A stretch of 64,000 nucleotides of DNA. Origin: Gentiana macrophylla. Taxonomy: Eukaryota > Streptophyta > Magnoliopsida > Gentianales > Gentianaceae. The notes under the pieces are model-generated. The model saw nothing but the letters and a program-made list of their open reading frames with translations, did not search any database and was not told the origin of the DNA. A program made the translations under genes and the position numbers. This document shows, in pieces, positions 10,722-21,502 of the stretch; position 1 is the stretch's first letter, and each line of letters opens with the position of its first letter. The stretch covers positions 129,939,470 through 130,003,469 of the forward strand of contig CM047809.1 in assembly GCA_026214975.1 (NCBI GenBank). The letters run 5' to 3'.

Positions 10722-12900
10722 TGATGTATTATTTTTATATGATTAAATATACGTTATATTAATATGTTTTATTAAGGAATTCTATATAAAATATATGAAA
10801 TTATGATATAAATAGTATGAAATGTTAATCTTTATAATTTAGAGTAGTTAGTAGTAAAAATAGTAAAAAAGTTGTAATTTTGTACCGATTTTAGTAAATC
10901 GGAGTATCGTGTCAGATTTACGTGGGTATTTGTGATGTTTTATTGCAGATTTATAAACCGAGACCCCGAGAATCGACATATTGAAGTTTAATCATATCTC
11001 TGGAATGATTTAGAGAATTCCACGAGCTTAAATGGTCAATTGAATAGCTTAAGTGGACAAGTGGCCAACCAATCTGGTTAAGTAATAATCGAGAAATGTC
11101 TTCGACAAACGAATGGCTCATCAAAACGACATTTTTAGAAAAAGTGTTCTTCACGAAAGTTGTAGATTTTACCGAAAGCTTTCCAATGCAATTTAAATTA
11201 TGAAGATTGGAGGTCTAAAACTTAAACAGTGATCAAGTGGCTAATCGATTTGGGTTAAGAAAAATCCCGTAAAAGCTTCGGAGGAACACGAGGTTATCAA
11301 GAAGGCATTATCTGAAGAAGAGTCCTTCATGAAAGTTGTAGAGTTTCTCGAGACCTTAATTTTGGCATTTCGTTTGCAATTTTTGGAGGGCCAGAACTCG
11401 AGATATGAATTTTAGAAGTTTAATAATTATATATAAAATAAATATCTCATACGCACATGCTGAGTGTATTCAGCATGGGAACATCATCATGATTCCGGAC
11501 CGAGCCGGCCTACTACCGGACCGGTCCGGCCAAGGATCCAACTTCTATATAAGGGGCCTCATTTCAACAGACGCAGAGGGTACCAAAATATTTATAAACC
11601 ATATCATATATATATTCTCCTCTCCTCTCTTTTCTTTTTATTTTTTAGTAGTAGTTGTAAATAAGGCCTTACGCCGTAATAATGTAGTTTTAGTATCGTT
11701 ATAATGCTCGGGAAAATCTCGGAAGTCGGTTTTGCTGAAGAAGTTGTAATGTCCGGAAAATACGATTTCGAATCAACTCGCCCGATTCGGGTAATTTTTC
11801 TTAAGTATTTATGTTTATTTTCATCTTTTAGTCGTTATAATGTTTTTAGGCTAAATATAATAATCGCCAAAACTATGTAATCGGTTTTATTTCGATCTTT
11901 TCGTTAAGGAAATGTTGTTAAGTTAAAATGACTAAAATTGAGTTAATTGAATCTTTTTCTATTTTAATCGTATTCGTATTGACATATTTAATCGATCTGA
12001 GGAATTCATAATCTAATTATGAATTGACGCCTCGTAGTCGAGGATATAAGATAAAAGATAGAAAACCGGAGGGTAAAATTGGCCGTGTGAACAACGTGAT
12101 AACGGAATCCGATTTTCTACCCGGGGTAAATTTGTTTTGGGAGAAATGAATTTTATTATAATTTGTACTCGAGATCGTAATAATGTTAAATCATCGATTA
12201 ATCGAAACTTAAACCGAAAGTTGAATCGTCCGCTTTGACAACCGGAGCCTTTAAAATAAAATTGACCGCTTGACTAACGGAATGACTCCTTTTATCTAAA
12301 GGTAGATTTGTACTCGGGACCTCGCTCGAAAAACCGTAATGCTTGTGGACCTTGACTCGATGCAATGGACATATGACAATTTCATACGCCGTGAGGAGTA
12401 ATTGTTTACCTCAGAGTGCACCGTTTCATTTACTCAATTGGACCTAAAATAAAAGGAGAGATCGAACACATTTCATTTAATCGAAAAGATCGTATAAACC
12501 AATTATATAAGTTTTTGCTGATTCTTTCTAAAATTATCATTTAATATATTGGTACCTATATATTTATATCTATATATATACTTTGCAATTTATGTACATC
12601 TATATATATTTATATATCTATATATATTATATTAGAATAACTTTTAAATTACGTATTTATTTTATGTTGACTAGAATAGTAGTGATCTGTGTTATAAAAT
12701 TGCGATTTAGATCGAGTTAATAACAGCTCTTTGGTGTTTAACCACACGTAAAAGAAATTACCAAGTTCCCTGAGGATTCGACACTCTGACTCACCAGACT
12801 AGAGCTACAATTTGACCCGGTACATTTGCCGGTTAGGATCGTTTAACCCAGAAACGCCTCGTCGATTTCGCATTGTTTTCAAGGTTAGGTTTAGAGTCTG
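10722..12900 (+). repeat. G1 5' LTR
   Basis: The LTR starts TGATGTATTA right after the broken Copia A RT and ends near 12900, just before the primer site spacer TTGATT. It matches 32881-35059 over its length, with scattered indels. It carries a promoter at 11495-11553. Parts in the middle (AAAGTTGTAGA and CTCGAGATATGAATTTTAG blocks) are shared with the G2 LTR, so the two belong to one lineage. Short frames inside are shadows. Confidence 0.93.
11495..11553 (+). promoter_or_regulatory. G1 LTR core promoter with paired palindromes
   Basis: GGACCGAGCCGG at 11497 and GGACCGGTCCGG at 11518 are spaced 21 bp start to start. The second sits in the perfect 14-bp palindrome CCGGACCGGTCCGG. A TATA box (TATATAAG, 11546-11553) follows 16 bp later. 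The same order occurs in the G1 3' LTR, both G2 LTRs and upstream of two internal ORFs. Confidence 0.75.
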
Positions 12901-12907
12901 TTGATTT

Positions 12908-12925
12908 TGGCGCCGTTGCCGGGAA
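12908..12925 (+). other. G1 primer binding site (tRNA-Asp type)
   Basis: TGGCGCCGTTGCCGGGAA lies 7 bp past the LTR end and is complementary to the 3' end of plant tRNA-Asp, the usual primer for Athila/Tat-type gypsy elements. Confidence 0.9.
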
Positions 12926-13185
12926 CGCCGCTAATTTCTTTTTTGTGTCTATGGTTACTACTTGTATTAGCTCAAAATTTCTAGAATAAGTCAACACTTT
13001 TCTTATCCCATTTCTATTTTATTTTTCGTTGGTTGTTACCTTATAGGTAAATTACCAATTTTACTACTATCAATTTCTAGTTATTTTATATTTTCGTTAG
13101 TTGATGACCGAGTAGTGGTAAGGCCCTCTCACTCCTTATAAGCCTGACATAAACACTTACGTAAAGGCGCTAAGAGAGAGTAAAC
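12926..13185 (+). other. G1 untranslated leader
   Basis: Sequence between primer site and gag. No gene seen. The packaging and dimerisation signals expected here cannot be identified by eye. Confidence 0.5.
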
Positions 13186-14280
13186 GTGGTCATACCAAAT
13201 CAGGAAATCGACCAAGAATCATCTTCAAACAGAAATACGAGAATGGTCAAATCGGTGATGAAACACCGAACAAGTGGTGGAACATGCTCTAGTAGGCATG
13301 GGAAAAACCTCGTTAACCCTAATAATAATAATAATAATAGAAATAATCAAAATCGGAACCGAATAATCGTAATAATCCGCCAAACCCAAGGCCTATCTGT
13401 GATCAAACCGTGAGAAGAAACCAGACTAATAATCCCATACTTTTACCCAATGAAGGAGCGAATAATTTCGAGATTAAATCTCGTCTTTTTGGTTTAATTG
13501 ACGCAAGAGCCCAATTCTAGGAGAGGATGATGAAGATCCACATCATCATCTCTATCTTTTGAAGAATCGTGCAATACGCCAAAAGTCAAGGTGCTCATAT
13601 ATGAATTAACGAGGATGACTATGTTTCCTTTTCTTTAAAAGGACGAGCCCGAGATTGGTTTATGTCTCTTCCACATCATTCACTTACAAGTTGGGAGGAG
13701 ATTCAAACTGAATTTTCAAATAATATTTCACTCGGTGACTAAATTTGGAATTAAAAGTCGAGGTTGCTAACTTTAGACAAGGATCCGAGGAAACTCTTGG
13801 GAATGCGTGGGAAAGGTTTAAAAATCATACGAGCTTGTCCCGATCATGGTTATTCCTTAGATATGCAAATTCAACTCTTTCGTCGTAAATTGAGAAAAGA
13901 TTCACGTGCGAGATGTAGATCATGCATGTGGTGGTTCGTTAATGATGAGTGAAGCTCAAACAGAGTTTACGATGCTATAGAAAAGATTTCCAAAAATAAC
14001 AGAATGTGGGAAACCGGTTCTAGCACCGTAAAAGTGGCTTTTGCAGGAGAATGTGCGCCTAATACGGAAGTTCTAGCACATTTAGAAAATTTGAGTAGGA
14101 AATTTGATGGTTTACAAATGAATAAGAACCAAAGTTCGTAAAATAGTACACCAAATGAATACTCAAGTCATGATAATGTGTCATTAGGGAGTGAAGAACC
14201 AACAGGATATTCAAGGGAGGAGGTGAGTTTTCTTCAAAGAAGATAGAATTTGAACAATGCATACTCAAACTCGTTTAATG
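13186..14280 (+). pseudogene. gag: G1 gag, capsid region
   Basis: This is the capsid part of gag, broken by many small indels. The best match to the retrotrans_gag domain is around 13610-13760, where SFSLKGRARDWFMSLP is followed by SWEEIQTEF. In intact relatives this segment has the form LKDRAKDWL...W.E....F. After it come ACPDHGY and an asparagine-rich stretch (AAT repeats at 13319-13340 lie upstream). The capsid assembles the particle. Start is not certain; 13186 is the first ATG of an open segment but the true start may be upstream at about 13150. Confidence 0.75.
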
Positions 14281-14508
14281 CTATTTAAGAGATCATCCTA
14301 CTTATCGATGGTCCGAAAACCCTAGTAAGCCAGACAACCGCCATATCCAAATCCCATATAAGAATAATAACCAAGTTTATCAAGAAAACACATCTAATCG
14401 AATTTACAATCATTACCAAGATCCTATCCTCAACATACCACTCAAAGTATACCAGTAACTCAGAGTTCAACTCAACCTGCAGAAGGAGTTGAAAAATGGG
14501 AAAAACTA

Positions 14509-15456
14509 ATGGAAAATATGATGGGTGTAGTATCTACTCAAGCTAAGAATATGGAAACAATGATGACTTCTATTGGTACAGTCACTAAAGATATGAGTAC
14601 AATGAAAACATCTATGAGTGGACATGATACCAGAATGAGAACGATAGAAGCTTCATTAAGGAATATGGAAGATCATTTGAGTAGGGAAGGTGAACGTAAC
14701 AACAGTAGACCCCCAGGAGGATTACCAAGTAACACTGAAAGAAATCCAAGGGAGGTAAATGTTGTAGTTACGAGAAGTAGGAAACTCTGTGGTAGTAATG
14801 GAGTAGAAAACTTTGGAAATAATGAAGTAGAAAATGATTTAGATGGAAAGAATGATGAAACTAAAGATGAAATTGAATTCACTGATGAGGAAGAAGAAAT
14901 TATAGAGAATTTCTTGAAAAGGAATAGAAGTTTGGAACCTGAAAATGAAGGTGAAAATTGGGTAAAAATCCCTAGGATTTTGAAAGACCCTATGGATAAA
15001 GATTTAAGGAATTTATTCAAGGAACATGTTAGAATAGATGAGAAACAGGAAGAACCGAAAGAGTCTGAAGTAGAGATTGATTCAGGGAACAATTTAAAGG
15101 AAAAAACTCAAAATCATGATACATGGCGACTAAGTAATACTCAAAGGTTTAAGGAAAAAGGAAAAGAGAAATTGACTAAGGAGCCAAAGGTTATAGATTT
15201 AGAATCTTTACCTTACCCTCCTAAAGATCAAATCAAAAAGGCAAAAACTGATAAGAAGTATGCTCTTTTCCTTGACACTTTTCGTCATCTTCATGTTAAT
15301 ATCCCTGTTATTGAAGCTCTGATTAATATACCTGCTTATGGAAAGTTTCTGAAAGATATACTATCAAATAAGAAAAAATTAGAGGAATATGAGAATATAT
15401 GCATAAATGAAGAATGTTCTCTGCAATTTGCAAAGATAAGTTACCACCTAAACTGA
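14509..15456 (+). pseudogene. gag: G1 gag C-terminal region, coiled-coil and acidic linker
   Basis: An open frame of 315 residues. Residues 1-65 are methionine/threonine-rich with a heptad-like pattern (likely coiled coil). Then comes the SRPPGGLPSNTERNPRE motif (about residues 66-82), typical for the gag-protease linker in Athila/Tat elements. A long acidic stretch follows (about 110-145), then LPYPPKDQIKKAKTDKKYALFLDTF (split over residues 231-260), the conserved block before the protease. The frame stops at 15456, where the protease should go on, so the break is a frameshift. Confidence 0.82.
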
Positions 15457-15969
15457 AAGATCCTGGAAGTTTTACGATTCCATGTGAAATTGGAGGATTT
15501 GCATTTAAGAAGGTCTTATGTGATCTAGAGCTAGTATAAATCTCATGTCTTATGAGGATTATAAAAAGCTAGGCATAGGAAAGCTTATTAAGATCGAAAT
15601 GACTCGCAAATGGCAGATAGATCGATTAAGTACCCTAAAGGAATGATTAAGGACGTATTGGTTAAAGTAGACAAATTCTATTTTCCAAAGAGATTTTGTA
15701 GTTATGGAAATGGAAGAAGGATATTCAAAGCGCCACTTATTCTAGGTCGACCATTTCTAGCTACAGGAAGAACTTTAATCGATGTTCGAAAAGGAGAATT
15801 AGTTTTGAGAGTCAATAAAGATGAAGTTGCTTTCAATATTTTCAAAGCTATGAACCATACATCACCAGAATCATGTTCTTTTATAGAAGATATTCATTCT
15901 GTCTATGATAATCAGTTACCAACTTTTGAAGACAGATTAGAAGAATGCTTAACTCGCTTCTATCTATAA
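15457..15969 (+). pseudogene. pol: G1 aspartic protease region
   Basis: Past the gag linker, the frame passes through FTIPCEIGGF-like residues (15470-15500) and, from 15610, a 119-residue open stretch with DVLVKVDKFYFP and APLILGRPFLATGRTLIDV. The LILGRPFLAT block is diagnostic for the C-terminal half of retroviral-type proteases of Athila/Tat elements. The catalytic D-x-G site, expected near 15520-15545, is disrupted by indels. The product would process the gag-pol polyprotein. Confidence 0.82.
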
Positions 15970-17130
15970 AGAAGATGAGGAAGACATTGAAATGAAAGAG
16001 ATAATCCTTTCTCTAGATAAAGGAAGCTTTACTTTTAAGCCACCATGGCATAAATATTTGGAGTTAGAACTAGAAGGACCAGTTCTTAAATCGTCAATAG
16101 AAGATCCGCCGAAGAATCTGGAATTGAAACCGTTACCTTTAAATCAAATATGCTTTTCTTGAAACTCGATAATCTATTACCGATTATTATTTCATCAACT
16201 TTAATCGAGCAACAAGAAGATCAATTACTTAGAATGTTAAGAAAGCATAAGAAAGCTTTTGGATGGACAATTGCCGATATTCGAGGTATTAGCCTGAAAT
16301 TTGTGTTCATAAGATAATTATGAAAGAAGATGCTAAACCTTGTATTCAACCGCAACGCCGCCTCAACCCGAATTTGATTAATCGTTAAGAAATAGGTGAT
16401 TAAGCTATTGGAAATGGGGATAATCTTTCCTATATCGATAGTGAACGGGTAAGTCCAACTCAAGTTGTACCAAAGAAAGGAGGTTTCACAAAGTGAAAGA
16501 GAATGATAAGAATGAATGGATTCCAACAAGGGAAATTACAAAGTTATCGAATGTGCATTGATTTTAGAAAACTAAATGATCATAATAAGAAAGATCATCA
16601 TCCGCTTCCATTCATAGTTCAAATGTTGGAACGTTTAAGTGGTCATAAGTATTATTGTTTCTTAGATGGTTATTCAAAGTTATTTACTGATTTTCATTGC
16701 AAAGTTAGGAGATAGGAAAAGACTACTTTCACTTGTCCTTATGGAACTTTTGCTTATAAAAGAATGCCGTTTGGTTTATGTAATGCTCTCGCCACGTTTC
16801 AAAGATGTATGATGTCTATATTTTTACGATATGGTTGAGAAATTCTTAGAAATTTTTATGGACGACTTTAGTGTTTACGGAGATTCTTTTGGTAAATGTT
16901 TGTCGCACTTAGAAAGAGTGTTACAATTTGTGAGGATACCAATCTAGTACTAAACCGGGAAAAATGTCATTTAATGGTATCGTAAGGAATTGTTCTAGGT
17001 CATAGAATCTCGAAATAGGAATTGAAGTTGATAAAGCTAAAGTCGAGGTAATTGAAAAACTACCACCACCAAGTGAATCTAAGGACTCTAAGAAGATTTC
17101 TTGGACATGCAGGATTTTATAGAGATTTAT
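15970..17130 (+). pseudogene. pol: G1 reverse transcriptase
   Basis: The region encodes RVT_1-type reverse transcriptase in several frames. Clear blocks are CIDFRKLNDHNKKDHHPLPF (about 16555), GHKYYCFLDGYS (about 16640), [20 protein letters not shown] (about 16720-16780), and the catalytic FMDDFSVYGDS near 16855-16890. The order and wording are those of Athila-type gypsy elements. Stops and one-base indels interrupt every block, for example the TAG at 16714 in place of the QEKTTF joint. Confidence 0.88.
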
Positions 17131-17680
17131 TGCAGATTTTTCAAGATAGCAAAGCCTCTAAGTCATTTGCTTGAAAAGAAGTACCTTTTAAGTTTGATAG
17201 TAAATGTATGGAAGCTTTTCGGACCTTAAAAGCGAAGTTGATTCTCGCACCGGTATTGGTAGCACCAGATCGATTTGCCTTTTGAGATTATGTGTGATGC
17301 AAGCGATTTAATTTGTAGGAGCTGTATTTTAGGTCAAAGGTATAACAAAATTCTCAAAGCTATTTACTATGCATCCCACACATTAAACGCAATTTTACCT
17401 TAATTATGCAACTACTGTAAAAGAACTGTTAATGTAATTTTTGCCTTAGATAAGTTCGAGATCTTATATTGTTGGTTCTAAGATAATAATCTACACATGC
17501 ACCATTCACTCAAGTATTTAATGAGTAAGAAAGATGCGAAACCACGTCTTCTTAGATGGATTCTCCTACTTCAAGAATTTGATATTGAAATTAAAGATAA
17601 AAAGGAAGTGAGAATGTAGTAGCAGATCATCTAAGTAGAATGGAGATCGAGGAAGAGATAGGGAATGAAATTAAAGATTC
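17131..17680 (+). pseudogene. pol: G1 RNase H
   Basis: After the RT thumb, the sequence shows the RT-RNase H region: a PLSHLLEK-like block at 17158, EAFRTLKAKL at about 17210, and [19 protein letters not shown] near 17550-17600, followed by the ADHLSR-like block near 17625. All are typical of the RNase_H/RVT_3-like domain of gypsy pol. Many indels and stops interrupt it. No complete catalytic set can be read in one frame. Confidence 0.8.
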
Positions 17681-17797
17681 ATTTCCCGATGAACAACTAT
17701 TTAGAATAGATACTCCTTCAACCATGCAGCTTATTAAAAATAGAATTCTTCTAAGGAAAGTTCACCTTGGTTTGGAGATATCATTAATTACATAACT

Positions 17798-18560
17798 GTG
17801 ATTATATTCCGTCTCATTGGACTTGGCAAATGTAAAAAGAAGTTCTTTTACGACTTAAAATTTTATTCTTGGGAGGAACCGGACCTTTTCCGTAAATGTT
17901 CGGATGGGATAATCGGAAAATGTGTGCCTGATAATGAAATTTTAAGTATTTTATCGCTTTGTCATGATCGTGAGGCAGGAGGTCATCATGGAGGATGGAA
18001 AAGCGCTTTTAAAGTTTTACAATGTGGTTTTTATTGGCCTACACTATATAAAGATGCTTATACATATGTTAAATCTTGTGAATCTTGTCAAAATGGGGAA
18101 ATGTATCTAAAAACATGAAATGCCTATGCAACCTATTTTAGAATGTGAATTATTTGATGTTTGGGGTATAGATTTCATGGACCTTTTCCTATATCGTTTG
18201 GAAAAAGATTTATTCTTGTAATGGTAGATTATGTTTTAAATGGGTAGAAAGTCAAGCTCTTCCCACTAATGATACCAAAGTAGTCATACGATTTCTTAAA
18301 AAGAACATATTCACTAGATATGGCATTTCGAGGGCAATCATTAGTGATAGAGGTTCACATTTTTGTAATAGACCATTTACTAAGATAATTGAGAAATATG
18401 GTGTAACGATAAGTTAGAACGCCTATCACCCGCAAACTAGTGGGCGATGGTAGAGGTGTCGAATAGAGAGATTAAAAGAATCGTGGAAAAAAACAGTTGA
18501 TTCAAATCGTAAAAGCTCGGGCGATTAAATTAGATGATGCATTATGGGCGCATGTAAGCG
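17798..18560 (+). pseudogene. pol: G1 integrase, zinc-binding and core domains
   Basis: Residues in the open stretch 17798-18118 give the H2C2 zinc-binding domain (HDREAGGHHGGWKSAFKVL, then YVKSCESCQ). The core follows in other frames: FRYGISRAIISDRGSHFCN-like sequence near 18320-18375 includes the second aspartate, and AYHPQTSG near 18420-18445 is the standard gypsy integrase block. The first aspartate (DVWGIDFMD) is near 18160-18180. Stops and shifts occur between the blocks. Confidence 0.88.
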
Positions 18561-18580
18561 CCTTTTAAAACACCAATTGG

Positions 18581-19054
18581 TTGTTCTCCTATAAGTTAGT
18601 CTTTGGTAAGTCATGTCATCTCCCAGTTGAGTTAGAACACCGAGCCTTCTGGGCTATTAGATTTCTAAATTTCGATCCTAAGGCTGTCGGTGATCATAGA
18701 TTGCTTCAATTGACAGAACTAGAAGAATTTCGTCTCGATTCTTATGAAAATGCTCGAATCTACAAGGAACGCACGAAATCCTTCCATGATAAGAAAATCT
18801 ATAATCGTGAGTTCCATGTAGGTGATCGAGTGCTTTTGTACAATTCACGTTTAAAGTTGTTTCCAGGTAAGCTTAAGTCAAGATGGACAGGTCCATTTAA
18901 AGTAACATGGGTTTACAAAACTGGAGCTGTTGAACTAACTGATGGAAATACAACTTTTATAGCCAATGGCCACAGAGTAAAGTTATTTGTGGAGGGAGAA
19001 GGAATCACACTGAAAGAAGAAATAATGCTACTGATTGATCCCCCGACAAATTGA
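18581..19054 (+). pseudogene. pol: G1 integrase C-terminal domain
   Basis: An open frame of 157 residues with YKLVFGKSCHLPVELEHRA at its start, the HDKKIYNREFHVGDRVLLYN block and SRWTGPFKV near residues 100-110. This is the C-terminal DNA-binding part of Athila/Tat integrases, where a polypeptide loop binds target DNA and fixes integration geometry. Upstream, the end of the core is in another frame. The C-terminal end is at a natural-looking TGA (19052-19054). Confidence 0.9.
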
Positions 19055-19197
19055 AAAAGCAGAGAAAAATGAAAAATTGAAAAAGCAGAGAAACTGGAAT
19101 CAGCCGAATACCAGGTGCTATCTATCTTTACTTTTCTGTATTTTTAATTATGTTTAAACTCTTTTCGTCTTTTACCGGATAGACGTAAAAGAACTGG

Positions 19198-19548
19198 ATG
19201 CCTTTTTTAGATAGAATAGGAGTTTTTATTTTACTTTTGAAATTAGGCCTTGATAAAGATGTCGCGTTTTCTATAGAAGCTTTAGTTTTTGAACAAAACA
19301 AGAAATTGTTGAGAGAGATCAGATTGAGAGAAGTTTGTAATGGAACATCAAGAAGTGCGATAAAAAGAAGGGCAAAGTTTCTAATGAGATGCAAAATCTG
19401 TGGAAAAAGTGAACATGTTGGACGATGTGGGAAAAACACAACCAAATCCCAGGATGAGTGTTTGAATATTGTTAGGAAAGGAACGATTAGGTGGTTATCC
19501 GAAAATCTCGATGGAATTCGAGAGATAATTCAAATGCTTCGTTTTTAG
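19198..19548 (+). CDS. Small zinc-knuckle ORF after integrase
   Basis: A frame of 116 residues starts at MPFLDRIGVF. It is rich in basic residues in the middle (SRSAIKRRAKF) and carries CKICGKSEHVGRCGKN, a C-x2-C-x4-H-x3-C pattern that resembles a retroviral zinc knuckle. Downstream, TTKSQDECLNIVRKGTI follows. The same end segment is recognisable in G2 at 25283-25400 (TTKSQDECLN, then YPKIPREIKEKIQM), where the frame runs longer, so the frame here probably shifts after about residue 98. No known family is recognised. A nucleic-acid-binding accessory role is inference. No signal peptide or membrane segment is visible. Confidence 0.55.
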   Translation: MPFLDRIGVFILLLKLGLDKDVAFSIEALVFEQNKKLLREIRLREVCNGTSRSAIKRRAKFLMRCKICGKSEHVGRCGKNTTKSQDECLNIVRKGTIRWLSENLDGIREIIQMLRF

Positions 19549-19559
19549 GAGTTAGGTTG

Positions 19560-20000
19560 ATTGAGCGTTATATCGTAACTTTGGAAGATTTAGAAATCGA
19601 AGAATCGAGAACCCTTAAGTTTGAGTCTTTTCATATATGTGTATTTTATAAAATTTTCACATAACTTCTGAGAATTTTATAAAATTGGATCTTTATGAAA
19701 TTTGAGGAGTTTTATAAAAGTTTTATAAAAGTTTTTTTAGTTTTAATGTTTTATAAGAGTTGATATAAAATTTATTAAATTTTTATAAGCTTTTTATTAA
19801 AGTGTTATAAAGATTTTATTAAATTTTTAGAAATTGTTATAAAATTATAAAAAGTTCCTTCAAATGTTATTTTTAGTAAGTTTTAAATTTTATAAACTTA
19901 TTTTTAAGGTTTTAATTAAGTTTTTTTTAGAATTTTTATAAGTTTTTATCAAAAATCATAAAAAGTAAAAAAAATCGAAAAAGTGAAAAAGTTTGGGCAC
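19560..20000 (+). other. AT-rich spacer with TTTTATAAA-type repeats
   Basis: Low-complexity stretch of repeated TTTTATAAA-like words between the zinc-knuckle ORF and the next promoter. It has no gene. It could hold a terminator or polyadenylation region for the upstream transcript. Confidence 0.45.
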
Positions 20001-20052
20001 GGACCGATCCGGCCTTAACCCGGACCGGTCCGGGGTCTAAAATCATAAAAAA
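20001..20052 (+). promoter_or_regulatory. Putative internal promoter for ORF A
   Basis: GGACCGATCCGG at 20001 and GGACCGGTCCGG at 20022 are spaced 21 bp start to start, as in the LTR promoters. A weak TATA-like CATAAAAAAG follows at about 20044. A pyrimidine-rich stretch then leads into a leader sequence. The identical spacing argues for a functional promoter module, not a chance repeat. Transcription from here is inference. Confidence 0.55.
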
Positions 20053-20472
20053 GACGGGGACCCTTCTTTTCTTCTTCTTCTTCCCTAATTTTTTTCTAAC
20101 AGCCGCAAAACACCAAACCCCACCATTACGAAATTTTTTCACTTTTCTTCCACAAAAATTCACCTCTCACACTACCATTACTTAATTTCTTCTCATTATC
20201 ATCTCCTCTCTTCAACACAAAGTGGAAAATTCAAAAAGGGTCAAAAACAAGCTCCATTTCATTCCGGCGACTTTTCAACTTTTCCGGCCTACTTTTCAAC
20301 GTTTTCTACATATTAAGGTATAATTTAGTTTATTTAGTTATTAATTTCGTATTTTCATAATTTTTAGATTAATTTCAACTGTTTTGATTTTTGAGTGTGT
20401 TGTGACATTTTCATTTTTATTGTTGTTTTTGTTGTTGTTTTTGTTGTTGATTGGCATTACCAATATCGTAGA
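20053..20472 (+). other. ORF A leader with probable 5' UTR intron
   Basis: The leader is CT-rich like plant 5' UTRs. At 20317/20318 an AAG-GTATAA donor begins a T-rich stretch that ends in TATCGTAG at 20471, two bases before the ATG of ORF A. This gives an intron of 154 nt (20318-20471) with plant-like composition. Hydrophobic frames that read through this stretch are taken as intron shadows. Confidence 0.5.
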
Positions 20473-21502
20473 ATGGGTGAGTCGAGTACTAGAGTCTCTA
20501 AAAGAGAAAATCAAAATTCCTATATCAACTCCCGTCGTCAGAGGCACGATAATTTTATCATCCGAGGAAGAAGCCGTAAGCTTTGAAAAACCGCATCACC
20601 GGAGGCTAAGAAAGCGTATAAGAAAATTTATAGTAAATGTGATGTTCGGTTGAAAAAGGATTAGACTTGGATGACTTAGGTGATGAAGTTAAGAATATCT
20701 TTAAAGCGTCGGTGGTTAGATTTAGCGACTGTAAGGAAGGGAGATTAACACGACTATAGTAAGCGAGTTTTATTCGGTTTTATCTACATTGTCGGAAGAA
20801 CAAACTTACTCAATCGGAAACTGCCATTTTTACGAGCCGAAATATTCCTTTTAACCCTGCCGTCATTAATGCAATCCTAGGAGTTGAAGAATTTCCGAGG
20901 AGGAGGATTACAGGTAGTTTATAATTTAGATGATCCCGCTTAGCTTTGAGCAGATCGCCTCGGAGAGCTCGGGACTGCTTTTGACCCGACGCGTGTGGGT
21001 TGAAAATCGGTTTAATTACGGGAATTGTTTTAGAGGTTGAGGGCAATTAAAAGATTTATTAGCCATAATCTCTATCCTTCTCGTAAACATACCGCTTTTG
21101 GAAAGGAAGATGTTTGTATCGCTCGGGCGATGGTAAACGATGTTAGAGTGGATGTTGGAAAGGTCATGTTTAAAAGAATTTTTGAAAGTATTGTCATCAC
21201 TGCACAGTGGAGTCATCTATACTTCCCTTGTTTTATCTCTCCGATTTATGTCGTAGGTTGGGAGTACCATTCCGCCTAATGACAAGTTATCTCGGGCGAT
21301 GGAAATCGATTGGACCTAGTTTGACTAGTCTTCCGGATGGTAGTATTAGTTTTGCTTAGAAGACGTCAAACTCAACCGGCTCCACCCGAGTTTTACATCT
21401 TCTTCTTTTCCATCTTTTTCTAGTCACCAACAAACTCCTTTTCCAACACTATCACATATGACATGTTTCAATCTTTAGTGACAGATGTTGCACGTGGTCA
21501 AG
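20473..21502 (+). pseudogene. ORF A, 5' part (plant transposon-protein-like)
   Basis: The frame starts MGESSTRVSKRENQNS and is followed, across several one-base shifts, by VSEFYSVLSTLSEEQ (about 20765), an IPFNPAVINAILGV-like block (about 20850) and, from about 21060, KHTAFGKEDVCIARAMVND and VDVGKVMFKRIFESI, then a FPCFISPIYVVGWEYH stretch. The order matches the Putative plant transposon protein domain (PF20167) often seen after pol in plant gypsy elements. Function of that family is not established. The frame is cut by G2 at the codon after DVARGQ and continues at 29357. Confidence 0.72.

Noticed and set aside
10951..11154. 67-residue minus-strand frame in G1 LTR, repeated at 33100-33309
   Set aside because: Repetition is due to the LTR pair; the frame differs between copies and has no domain.
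20384..20653. 89- and 63-residue frames with hydrophobic N-terminal ends that look like signal peptides upstream of ORF A
   Set aside because: The hydrophobic part comes from T-rich sequence that fits an intron with GT-AG borders; the conserved part starts at MGESSTR.
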